From positions 62,001-126,000 of the forward strand of contig FQLW01000005.1 of NCBI GenBank assembly GCA_900120415.1: DNA of 64,000 bases, given 5' to 3'. Origin of the DNA: Urmitella timonensis (GTDB lineage: Bacteria > Actinomycetota > Actinomycetes > Actinomycetales > Actinomycetaceae). The notes below the pieces were generated by a model. It had not been told where the DNA came from. It ran no database searches and saw only the letters and a program-made list of their open reading frames with translations. Below, in pieces: positions 9,287-16,778 of this stretch. Each line of letters begins with the position of its first letter. Position 1 is the stretch's first letter. The position numbers were made by a program, and so were the translations under genes.

Positions 9287-10435
9287 ATGAAATTTATTCT
9301 TGCGCCAGATTCATTCAAGGGAACCATGACCGCAGCTACTGTCGCAGCCACCATGAGGGCCGGAGTTCTTGATGTGTTTCCTGATGCCGAATGTATCGAG
9401 GTTCCCATGGCTGATGGTGGCGAGGGAACCACCCGATCCTTAGTTGATGCGCTAGGCGGTGAAATGCGTACTGTCGAAGTTAGCGATGCACTAGAGCGCC
9501 CTAGAACCGCGCACTTCGGGTGGATCGAGGCGGAACGCCTGGCGGTCGTCGAAATCGCCGAGGCTGCCGGCATCGAACACCTCACCACAGAAGAGCTGAA
9601 CCCCCGCGAAGCAAATACCGCGGGCGTGGGTCAGCTGCTCAACCACATACTTGGCCTCTCTCCCGCCCGCCTGATAGTTGGCTTGGGCGGATCAGCCACC
9701 AATGACGGCGGCTGGGGCATGGCGCACGCCCTGGGCGCGGTTGCCACAAATGCCGCAGGCAAGGAAATTGAGACCCGGGCACTGGCCCTGGCGGACGCCG
9801 CCAACCTGGACACCAGCGACATCAGCGAACGCTGGCAAGATGTAGAAATCACGCTCGCGTGCGACGTCGACAACCCACTCACCGGCGAACGCGGCGCAAC
9901 CGCCGTCTTCGGCCCCCAAAAGGGCGTGCAACCGAATGAGGTTGAGGTGTTTGACGCAGCCCTCGCCCAATGGGGCAAGCTGCTGGACTCAGCAAGCGGG
10001 CGTGCCGTATCCGAGATTCCCGGAGCCGGAGCAGCCGGCGGTCTGGGCGCAGCCTTCATGGCACTGCTGGGCGCAAAACCGCAGCGCGGCGTGGAAGTCG
10101 TGATAGACACCGTGAAGCTCGGCGAAAAAATCGCGGGTGCGGACTTCGTGTTCACCGGAGAAGGCTCAATGGATTATCAAACTAAATTTGGAAAAACCCC
10201 GTGGGGGGTTATGCTCGCTGCTCGCAAACAGGGGCTTCCCACTATTGCGTTTACCGGTAATTTAGGGCGTGACGTTGAGTCGCTGCATGAAAATGGCTTT
10301 GCCGCCATTGTCCCCACAGTTCGCGAGGTGGGTAGCCTAAAAGATGCTCTCGCAAAAGCTCAACCGACGTTACGTGAGTCGGTGCGGATGACCTGCCGAA
10401 TACTTGCCGCTGCCAGACATACTAAAGAATTTTGA
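9287..10435 (+). CDS. Glycerate kinase (GarK/GlxK family)
   Basis: A 382-residue type-1 glycerate kinase, usual length. Family motifs are visible: LAPDSFKGTMTA at the N-terminus, PMADGGEGTTRSLVDA, VGLGGSATNDGGWGMAHALG, PGAGAAGGLGAAFMAL and FTGEGSMDYQTKFGKTPWGV. The family phosphorylates D-glycerate, usually to 2-phosphoglycerate. The ATG at 9287 follows GGAGAAG. In this operon it would capture the three-carbon product of thiolysis. Oddly, bases from about 9490 to 10150 are clearly richer in GC (several 60-base lines above 60%, one above 70%) and in C-ending codons than either end of the gene, suggesting a recombined central segment. Confidence 0.92.
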   Translation: MKFILAPDSFKGTMTAATVAATMRAGVLDVFPDAECIEVPMADGGEGTTRSLVDALGGEMRTVEVSDALERPRTAHFGWIEAERLAVVEIAEAAGIEHLTTEELNPREANTAGVGQLLNHILGLSPARLIVGLGGSATNDGGWGMAHALGAVATNAAGKEIETRALALADAANLDTSDISERWQDVEITLACDVDNPLTGERGATAVFGPQKGVQPNEVEVFDAALAQWGKLLDSASGRAVSEIPGAGAAGGLGAAFMALLGAKPQRGVEVVIDTVKLGEKIAGADFVFTGEGSMDYQTKFGKTPWGVMLAARKQGLPTIAFTGNLGRDVESLHENGFAAIVPTVREVGSLKDALAKAQPTLRESVRMTCRILAAARHTKEF

Positions 10436-10525
10436 ACAGTCTAATCCCCTTGGGCTAGCAATATCTAATCGCAGTGAGGTCACGCTTGTTTTGCTATCTA
10501 AACTGCAAAATATAAGGAGTAAAAA

Positions 10526-12133
10526 ATGATTTCCGGACAAGCACTTTGGCCAGAAGAAATGGTGCAAGATTTGCAACCAGTCGAGGTATACGGGCGAACG
10601 GTTCAAACCTATGTACCTGGTCCTGCTTCACTGTATGAAACTCTAGGAAATACCGCGCAACGGTTCGCCAGTAAGGTGGCAATTTATGCTGAGGACGGTA
10701 ACCGTTTCACTTTCTCTGAAGTCAAGCAGCTAACCGACCAGTTCGCGGTCTATTTGCATACAGAATACAAAATTGGTCCCGGAAACCGGGTAGGGGTATT
10801 GCTGGACAACGGAATTGACTTTATTACCTCTTTCTACGCTAGCAACCGGCTAGGCGCCATCATAGTGCCGCTCCCTGGTAAATTCCGTCGGGCGGAAATA
10901 GATGCTTTGGTGGCTCGGGCTAACTTAGATTTAGTCATTTGTCATCCTGAGCAAGCTGCTTGGTTTGAGGATAAGCCAGTGGTTACCACCTCCTCTAACA
11001 CCTGTGCTTGCGGGTTACCTTTGAATAGTGAGAAGGGGGAGTTAGACCCGAAAACAGTGCTGGCAGAGGTTCCACTTCCGGGAATCGAGCAGGACTCCAT
11101 CCTGCTATTCACTTCGGGAACCACATCCCTATCCAAAGGTGTGCTGCTGACAAATATGAACGCAGTACATGCTGTACGTTCTTATGAAAGGGTACTTGAG
11201 TTAACCAGCGATGACACTACTATTATCGCTGTTCCCATCTACCATGTAACCGGAATGATTGCCATCATTGGACTATTTATTTATTTGGGAGGTTCAATTC
11301 ATATCCAGAAACGTATGGAAGGCAGACCATTTGTCAAGGAAATTTTCATTTCTGAGGTTAGCTTTGTGCATGCCTCTCCTACGGTTTTCGCGTTGATGTT
11401 AGAAGAGCGTGATCGTTTTCCCGAACTTCCATCGGTGCAGAAGATGGCATGTGGCGCAGCCCATATGCCAGTATCGCGAATTAAAGAATTACACGAATGG
11501 ATGCCACAAATGCAGTTCCGTACGGTGTATGGGCTAACCGAAAGTTGCTCTCCTGCTTTCGTGTTTCCCTGTGATGCGGCTGGCTCTCCTTACTTAGGAT
11601 CCTCGGGATTACCCATCCCCGGACTAGAAGTGAAGATATGTGATGATTCTGGGGCGGAGTTGCCCGTTGGCGAGGTAGGCGAAATAAAAATGCGCGGAGC
11701 TAACATTGCTAGGCGCTATGACGAAATCGAAATTGAAGCCTTGACTGCTGATGGTTGGCTAGCCACCGGTGATGTAGGGCGGGCCAATTCTCAGGGGTAT
11801 ATATACCTGATGGACCGCAAGAAAGACATGATTAACCGCGGTGGTGAAAAAATCTGGTGTATCGATGTGGAAGAAGAACTGCGTAGGCTAAACGTGATTG
11901 CAGATGCATCTGTGGTTGGAGTTCCCGACCCAATCTATGGTGAAGTTGCTGCTGCTGCCGTGGTACTTGCGGATGGGGCAAACACCAGTGAAACACAACT
12001 GAAACAAGAACTAAATAAGCGGTTGGCGCGCTACCAGGTTCCGGTATACTTCCGCCAGGTTTCCGCCATTCCGCTGACCGCTGGTTCGAAGGTGGACAAG
12101 AGCGCGGTACGAGCATTGTTTGTTTCTCTCTAA
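10526..12133 (+). CDS. Acyl-CoA synthetase (AMP-binding enzyme)
   Basis: A 535-residue ANL-superfamily ligase. The phosphate-binding loop LLFTSGTTSLSKGV, the YGLTES motif, the adenylate-domain TGDVGRANSQGYIYLMDRKKD segment and the hinge/C-terminal domain with a catalytic Lys near VDKSAV are all present. It lies behind AAGGAG (10513-10518) with a 90-base gap after glycerate kinase and is the last gene of the cluster. It could activate the pathway acid with ATP as an alternative to the CoA-transferase, or re-activate an acid product. Substrate is not evident; resemblance is to medium/long-chain-type ligases. Confidence 0.88.
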   Translation: MISGQALWPEEMVQDLQPVEVYGRTVQTYVPGPASLYETLGNTAQRFASKVAIYAEDGNRFTFSEVKQLTDQFAVYLHTEYKIGPGNRVGVLLDNGIDFITSFYASNRLGAIIVPLPGKFRRAEIDALVARANLDLVICHPEQAAWFEDKPVVTTSSNTCACGLPLNSEKGELDPKTVLAEVPLPGIEQDSILLFTSGTTSLSKGVLLTNMNAVHAVRSYERVLELTSDDTTIIAVPIYHVTGMIAIIGLFIYLGGSIHIQKRMEGRPFVKEIFISEVSFVHASPTVFALMLEERDRFPELPSVQKMACGAAHMPVSRIKELHEWMPQMQFRTVYGLTESCSPAFVFPCDAAGSPYLGSSGLPIPGLEVKICDDSGAELPVGEVGEIKMRGANIARRYDEIEIEALTADGWLATGDVGRANSQGYIYLMDRKKDMINRGGEKIWCIDVEEELRRLNVIADASVVGVPDPIYGEVAAAAVVLADGANTSETQLKQELNKRLARYQVPVYFRQVSAIPLTAGSKVDKSAVRALFVSL

Positions 12134-12648
12134 ACTGATTTATCCTCTAGATTTTCTTGGAAACTGCCAAACCTTGAGTGAAATTTTACCGCCACTCTAT
12201 CCCAAGATAGCTGTTGGGATTTGGTATAGCGTAGAGTTCAACCTCTTCGACTGATTCGATACTAACCGGGTAAAATAGGTGTATAGGTGTAGAGAATTAT
12301 CTATCGAACCATTTAACTTACTTTTGCTTAAAAAGCAGTTATTTCAAGGTCTTGGGTTCTAGGGAATATCACGACGCCAGTCGGGTGGGGACTAATCTTT
12401 TTCCAGAACGTTGGCGTTACTGATTGGTTTAGTTAGCCGTTACTTTAGAAATCCTAGGTTTTCGCCCTCGTGGGTAGTAGTGATTGGTTGTTCAAGTTGA
12501 ACCATTCTTCGAATACTACTGTTGCTCAAAATGCGTCTATCTTCCGCGTCTGTCGGTCACGAGGTCCACTTGACGGAACAGCAGAATATCCGAGCCGTTC
12601 CGTAGATTTGCCCTTTCGCGCTGTAAAGTTATGCGATACACTTAGGTG
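12134..12648. other. 515-bp intergenic region before higBA
   Basis: No convincing gene. A 7-bp hairpin, ATCCCAA (12199-12205) with TTGGGAT (12214-12220), could be a weak terminator for the catabolic operon. A dyad GTTCAA-G-TTGAAC sits at 12490-12502, and TGATTGGTT occurs twice 60 bases apart (12421, 12481). Just before higB, TACACT (12637-12642) could be a -10 box placing the transcript start at or next to the GTG codon. A 60-codon open stretch here has no supporting features. Confidence 0.35.
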
Positions 12649-12930
12649 GTGATCGTCAGCTTCAAACATGCAGGACTGCAGCAGTTTTATGAATCTGGAT
12701 CGAAATCCGGTATCAATCCTGCCCACACAGATAAACTTGCGCGGATGCTGTCGGTGTTGGAGCAAGTGCATGATCCGGCGCCGCTGCTGACCTTTCCGGG
12801 TTACCGCGCGCACAAACTGACGGGATCGCTTGCGGGTTATTGGTCGCTGCGAGTCAGTGGGAACTGGCGGTTGATCTTTCGATTCGTGGGTGAAGATGTG
12901 GAACTTGTTGATTACCTTGATTATCACTGA
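12649..12930 (+). CDS. higB: HigB-type toxin (RelE/ParE superfamily)
   Basis: A 93-residue small basic protein matching HigB/plasmid-killer proteins: it begins IVSFKHAGLQQFYESG, has the KLARMLSVLEQ helix, the KLTGSLAGYWSLRVSGNWRLIFRF core and ends DVELVDYLDYH. The family cleaves mRNA on the ribosome. Two adjacent GTG codons (12646, 12649) can start it; the second gives the usual M-I-V-S-F beginning. No clear ribosome site precedes it, and a TACACT box seven bases upstream suggests a leaderless message. The antitoxin gene follows 15 bases later, in the toxin-first order typical of higBA. Confidence 0.9.
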   Translation: MIVSFKHAGLQQFYESGSKSGINPAHTDKLARMLSVLEQVHDPAPLLTFPGYRAHKLTGSLAGYWSLRVSGNWRLIFRFVGEDVELVDYLDYH

Positions 12931-12945
12931 GGAGGGTTAGAGAGG

Positions 12946-13230
12946 ATGAGTATGAAAAATCCGGTGTATCCCGGGGCGGTAATCCGGGACGATTTCTTGA
13001 AGGAACTGGGTATTTCGGTGAGTGACGCCAGTCGTAAGTTGGGGGTGTCTCGAGTTACCCTTTCGCGGGTTTTGAATGGGCAAGCGGCGTTAACCCCAAA
13101 TCTGGCTGTGCGCCTGGAGCTTGCGGGAATCGGTAATGCCCGCCTGTGGCTGGATATGCAGACGGCCTATGAGCTGGCCCAGGCTCGCAGCAAAGAAATC
13201 CCTACTGTAGAGCCGCTCGTCGCCCTTTAG
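12946..13230 (+). CDS. higA: HigA-type antitoxin (XRE helix-turn-helix)
   Basis: A 94-residue antitoxin. After NPVYPGAVIRDDFLKELGIS, the usual HigA opening, comes a helix-turn-helix (about residues 28-58: VSDASRKLGVSRVTLSRVLNG) and the family ending AVRLELAGIGNARLWLDMQTAYEL. It would bind and neutralise HigB and repress the pair. GGAGGG and GAGAGGA precede the ATG at 12946; an in-frame ATG at 12952 is also possible. The pair sits beside repeat-rich non-coding DNA and a gene remnant, as expected for an accessory island. Confidence 0.92.
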   Translation: MSMKNPVYPGAVIRDDFLKELGISVSDASRKLGVSRVTLSRVLNGQAALTPNLAVRLELAGIGNARLWLDMQTAYELAQARSKEIPTVEPLVAL

Positions 13231-13481
13231 CTTTTAGGAGACTTACGTGTTGATGGGTGTTATCTGGTGAGGATCGGCGGCGATACAATAGCGGGATTAC
13301 CCTGAAGCGATAACTGCTGGTATTTACGGGCTAATGCCTATTTGGGTATTACCCCCGTTATCGCCCTCCCCCGCGAGGTTTAGAGGCGGATTAGTAGGTG
13401 GGTTAGTCGCCTAGGGAGGGTGTTTTTATCTGGGGAGGGCGATTTTACGCTAGGGGAGGGCGAAGGGATATTTGCCTCCGT
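13231..13481. repeat. Palindromes and GGGAGGGCGA blocks downstream of higA
   Basis: This stretch has no gene. It has a dyad GCGATAAC (13307-13314)/GTTATCGC (13357-13364) and a small palindrome GGGTATTACCC (13344-13354). One inverted block, TCGCCCTCCC (13361-13370), is followed by three direct blocks: GGGAGGG (13414-13420), GGGGAGGGCGA (13432-13442) and GGGGAGGGCGA (13453-13463). The same type of block set recurs at 17033-17130 on the other side of the surface-protein gene. The G-tracts could fold as a quadruplex, but the spacing is long. Confidence 0.6.
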
Positions 13482-13547
13482 TGTAGAACCGCAATGAAAT
13501 TACTGTAGAACCGCAGTAGGTATAGTGTAAAACCGCAATGAGATAGC
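13482..13547 (+). repeat. Three tandem 22-bp iteron-like repeats
   Basis: Three head-to-tail copies of exactly 22 bases start at 13482, 13504 and 13526. Each opens TGTAGAACCGCA or TGTAAAACCGCA and continues with a purine-rich half. There is no spacer, so this is not a CRISPR array. An AT-rich patch (AAATATTAAATAAAG, about 13569-13583) follows within 25 bases. Direct repeats of 20-22 bp beside AT-rich DNA are the usual layout of iteron origins in plasmids; no replication gene is present here, so remnant origin or operator array are both possible. Confidence 0.7.
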
Positions 13548-13759
13548 TTTTAAAAAACTGTGACGTGCGAAAATATTAAATAAAGCGCGCTCGGAAGAAG
13601 ATTCATCTAAAGCAACGAATAACGTTTTCCGCTTCCCGGCTATTCCTTTAGGGGGAGGCTGGTGGTATCTCGGAAAAGTGAGGAAAAACCTAGACCCCGC
13701 GCAGAGCGGATGGCGACGAGTGCTTTTACGCTCAGTGCATGAACAGGTACGGAAAGAGG

Positions 13760-13951
13760 TCAGTACCCGGATTTTTGTAGGGGTGGGATTTTTCTCAGGA
13801 GCAGGGCAATTATTACTACCAAGACAACTAACGTGCCGATAAGAGTGACCAAACCTGACCAACCCCAGTGATACCAGGCGATACCTCCTAGGGTGTCGAA
13901 ACAGGGGCCTCTAAAGAAACACTCGTCGCCTTTTAGTGGCGAGACTAGGAA
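13760..13951 (-). pseudogene. C-terminal remnant of an MFS transporter gene
   Basis: The minus strand is open from 13951 to a TGA at 13760-13762 without a start codon. It reads a plausible transporter tail: FDTLGGIAWYHWGWSGLVTL followed by a hydrophobic helix with many V, L and I, and ending RKIPPLQKSGY. The GW-SG turn followed by a long final helix and a basic tail is typical of the last transmembrane segment of MFS proteins. The rest of the gene is absent. The call rests on pattern only and needs a protein search. Confidence 0.5.
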
Positions 13952-13997
13952 TCAAGTCATACCAGCAGGGTTAAATACTGTCCGGGAAGAAAACTAG

Positions 13998-14037
13998 GCA
14001 GCGGCTACCTAGGGGTTTCCCCTTGAGTAGCCGCTGC
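13998..14037 (-). terminator. Terminator of the LPXTG surface-protein gene
   Basis: An 11-bp perfect stem, GCAGCGGCTAC (13998-14008) with GTAGCCGCTGC (14027-14037), encloses a second small stem AGGGG/CCCCT. On the minus strand it is followed by a T-rich tract (AGTTTTCTTC). It lies 84 bases beyond the stop of the minus-strand surface-protein gene, as expected for an intrinsic terminator. Confidence 0.75.
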
Positions 14038-14120
14038 GCTTGCTAGATTACGAAAGCCACCTTAGCGTCTTTACCGGTGAGGAATCAGATCTAAATGGCT
14101 TTCGGTATCCGGGTCTCTAT

Positions 14121-16778
14121 TTATCTCTTGGCTACGCGCCGGCACACCAGCACTACTCCGGTAGCCAAAGCTAGAATCCCTAGCGCCAAGGCGGCACTGA
14201 TTTCAGAGCCGGTAGTGGGCAGCGGAGGAGTCTTAACGCTCGGAGGTGGGGGAGTATCTCCTGGTGGAGGCGGGGTAGTAGTGGTAGGGGGAGTGGTTTG
14301 CGATGGAGGTGGAGGAGTGGTGTCCGAGGGAGGAACCGTGCACTTGTTAGTAATCAAGAACCCTCCGGTGGCATCTCCCATAATCTCACTGCGGTATCCC
14401 TTAATCTCTACCTCAGAAACAGTGTATTCAGCGAGTTTACCGTCAATATACTTCGGTAGATCTTCGACCTTACCTTCCCAAGAGTTATCGGCATTTAACA
14501 GCAGTTTCTTCCCGGTATCTTGCCCATTTGCCAGTAGCTTTACCTCGATTTGGGTGGCATCCGGACAAGTCTTGTGGGGATTAGACCATTTTTTGGTTAC
14601 TACCACCTCGGTGGTCATCTTATTCACCACCGAAACTGTGTAGGTCTTGTTGGCTTCGTCTTTGGACTCATCGGTTACCGCTAGCTGGTAGTTATCTAGC
14701 TGTTTGCCATTTTCGCCGCTCTCTGTGAAAGTGATCGGCAGTTTCTTCCCGGTCTTGGCATCAATCAGGGTATCGGGATCGGGGAAGTTTTCGACCGCGG
14801 CAGTCCAGTTGTTTTCTTCACTCAGTTCTACCTGGTCAACCTGGAAACCGCCAACCAGAATATCAAGGTTAATCTTAGTGGGACGCTGCTGCGCGTCATC
14901 ACCTTCCCAAGATTTCTTGACCTGAAGTTTCCAGGTGTCGGGGCTGCCGAAAATCAACTGACCGTTATTGGCGATTCCTCCGCCACTAATTCCAGTACCG
15001 GTAGCGGTGTTATTTTCTATAACTACCCGGGCAAGTTTTTCCGCGAGCTGCTTTGAAGCGGTGCTGGGAACCGATTTGAAAGCCTTGTTGTCGTTAATTT
15101 CCTGGTTGTAGGGTATTTGAACATTCTCACCGCCCTCGATGTAGCGCGGTAGTCGCCGCTGCGGTGATTTCCAGTTGGAATGGATACCGTAAATCGAGCC
15201 ATCCTGATACCAAAGTCTTTTTCCTCCGCCCAACATTCTGGGGCTGATAGAAACCGGTTTACCGGCAGTGACAGCCGGCTCGTCATATTTATGTTCAGAG
15301 ATGCTGACGAAATCATCACCTGCACCCTTGAATTCTTTGTTCTTTCCTCCATCGGGGGCGATGTTGTCGAAAATGGCACTCCCGTGGGTAACGTTGAGAA
15401 TCGTTTGTCCGGTCGGACAATTCCAGACCCCACCTCCTTGGATGCTGTAGGGGCGACCTCCAGCTTGAACCGGTATCCAGTCTTTAAAGGAATTGTTGCG
15501 GATAAGTGCATCGTTAATGGTCAAAGAAGAGAAAGTGTCGTTGTAGATAGCGCCACCACCCCAAAATCCCGAGGATTTATTATTAGCAAAATAAGCAGAA
15601 TTGATAACTGTTTTAGCCCCGTTCTTGTCCTCCTTTGTTCCCCCAGATAGGCTAATCGCCCCGCCGGAGGAGCCGGCAGTATTTCCGGTGAAGGAGCCAC
15701 CATCAATTTTTACGGTGCCGCCTACAACGTTAATAGCTCCACCCCAGGCCAAACATTCATTTTCAGTGAAGTTTCCACCGGTAATATGCAAATCGCTATT
15801 AATAATCTTGATGGCACCGCCGCCCTTGTCGCTACCGAGATTACCTTTGAAAGTGCCACCAGAAATGTTGGTATTGATTTTATTTAGAAAGAGGGCTCCG
15901 CCTGCGCCGCCATATTCGGATCTCTTATTGCCTTGGAAAGTGCCGTTACTAATGTCCAGAGAGCCATTTTCCATAACCATGGCGCCGCCGTATTCGGTGG
16001 AGTTGCCGTGAATATTTCCGCCGGAGATGTTTACGTTGGTGTAGGCGGTAAATACTGCACCGCCATATCCGTTCAATCTGGAATGTTCTACCCGGTTATC
16101 GGATATTTCGCCGTCCTTAATGTTTAAGGTGGCAGGTTTTTCTTTACTGCCCCAAATTCCCAGAGCCCCCCCTCTGAGGAGGCCTTGGTTACCTTTAATG
16201 GTGCCTCCCTTGAGTGATACTGTCCCGTTATAGACGGTGATGGGGGCGAGTTTTTCACTATCGACACCTTCGGGAGTGGCAGCGGAAGCTACCTTTTTCT
16301 CTGGCGTGAGGTTATTTGAAAAGTCTGCCGTGCCACTCATAGTGAAAGTTCCGCCATTAACAAAGATGACCGGGCCGGCAGGATCGGAATCGTGAATAGA
16401 GCCGGCGCTAAAGTTTAGGTCTCCGTTTACCGTGAACTGCGTTTTGGTGAAGGAGGGGCCTTTCAGGTTCAGTTTTCCACCGGATTTAACTTCCACTGCT
16501 GGAGTGTTGATACCGGTAACTGTGCCCGCCCCTTTCAGGGTTAGCTCTGCGCTCTCGGAAACCACCAGTGGTTTTGCCTGTTCATCCAAGGTGAGATTCC
16601 CGGTAACCGTAAGCTCATGTTGCCCGGAAGTAAAGGCAGTGGCTTTGGTTACTAGGTCGTCCCAAGTGGTGATTCCCTGTGCCGAAGCAGGGATAGTTGA
16701 GCCGATAGCAGCAATCACCGCGAGGGTTGCGAGGGATGCGAAGAATTGAAATACGGAGGAAACCTTTTTTCTTAACAC
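14121..16778 (-). CDS. LPXTG-anchored surface protein with beta-helix and Cna B-type domains
   Basis: An 885-residue secreted wall protein. Residues 1-33 form a signal peptide (hydrophobic core, then PASAQG). About 45-490 is a right-handed beta-helix of repeated SGG-x-I-x-GN units, as in polymorphic outer-membrane/pectate-lyase-like adhesins. Two Cna B-type domains follow (KKSWEGDD and KKWSNPHK starts, each ending near VVNK/ITNKC). A Pro/Thr-rich wall spacer precedes LPTTG, a hydrophobic helix and the basic tail RRVAKR, the sortase signal. The start is GTG at 16778, with only a weak GAGA ribosome site and a C6 run just upstream. No sortase is nearby. It is likely a host-surface adhesin. Confidence 0.9.
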   Translation of the reverse strand: MLRKKVSSVFQFFASLATLAVIAAIGSTIPASAQGITTWDDLVTKATAFTSGQHELTVTGNLTLDEQAKPLVVSESAELTLKGAGTVTGINTPAVEVKSGGKLNLKGPSFTKTQFTVNGDLNFSAGSIHDSDPAGPVIFVNGGTFTMSGTADFSNNLTPEKKVASAATPEGVDSEKLAPITVYNGTVSLKGGTIKGNQGLLRGGALGIWGSKEKPATLNIKDGEISDNRVEHSRLNGYGGAVFTAYTNVNISGGNIHGNSTEYGGAMVMENGSLDISNGTFQGNKRSEYGGAGGALFLNKINTNISGGTFKGNLGSDKGGGAIKIINSDLHITGGNFTENECLAWGGAINVVGGTVKIDGGSFTGNTAGSSGGAISLSGGTKEDKNGAKTVINSAYFANNKSSGFWGGGAIYNDTFSSLTINDALIRNNSFKDWIPVQAGGRPYSIQGGGVWNCPTGQTILNVTHGSAIFDNIAPDGGKNKEFKGAGDDFVSISEHKYDEPAVTAGKPVSISPRMLGGGKRLWYQDGSIYGIHSNWKSPQRRLPRYIEGGENVQIPYNQEINDNKAFKSVPSTASKQLAEKLARVVIENNTATGTGISGGGIANNGQLIFGSPDTWKLQVKKSWEGDDAQQRPTKINLDILVGGFQVDQVELSEENNWTAAVENFPDPDTLIDAKTGKKLPITFTESGENGKQLDNYQLAVTDESKDEANKTYTVSVVNKMTTEVVVTKKWSNPHKTCPDATQIEVKLLANGQDTGKKLLLNADNSWEGKVEDLPKYIDGKLAEYTVSEVEIKGYRSEIMGDATGGFLITNKCTVPPSDTTPPPPSQTTPPTTTTPPPPGDTPPPPSVKTPPLPTTGSEISAALALGILALATGVVLVCRRVAKR

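Noticed and set aside
9631-10155. 174-codon minus-strand frame inside glycerate kinase
   Set aside because: It is a GC-driven shadow; the plus-strand frame has all the family motifs.
12646-12648. First GTG as start of HigB
   Set aside because: The next codon, also GTG, gives the family N-terminus M-I-V-S-F; either is possible but the second fits better.
12470-12652. 60-codon open frame upstream of higB
   Set aside because: No ribosome site and no protein-like pattern; it runs into the higB start region.
13482-13547. CRISPR-like array
   Set aside because: The three repeats abut with no spacers, and there are no cas genes.
13500-13862. 120-codon open frame on the minus strand
   Set aside because: It overlaps the 22-bp repeats and the transporter remnant in another frame, has mixed composition and no recognisable motif.
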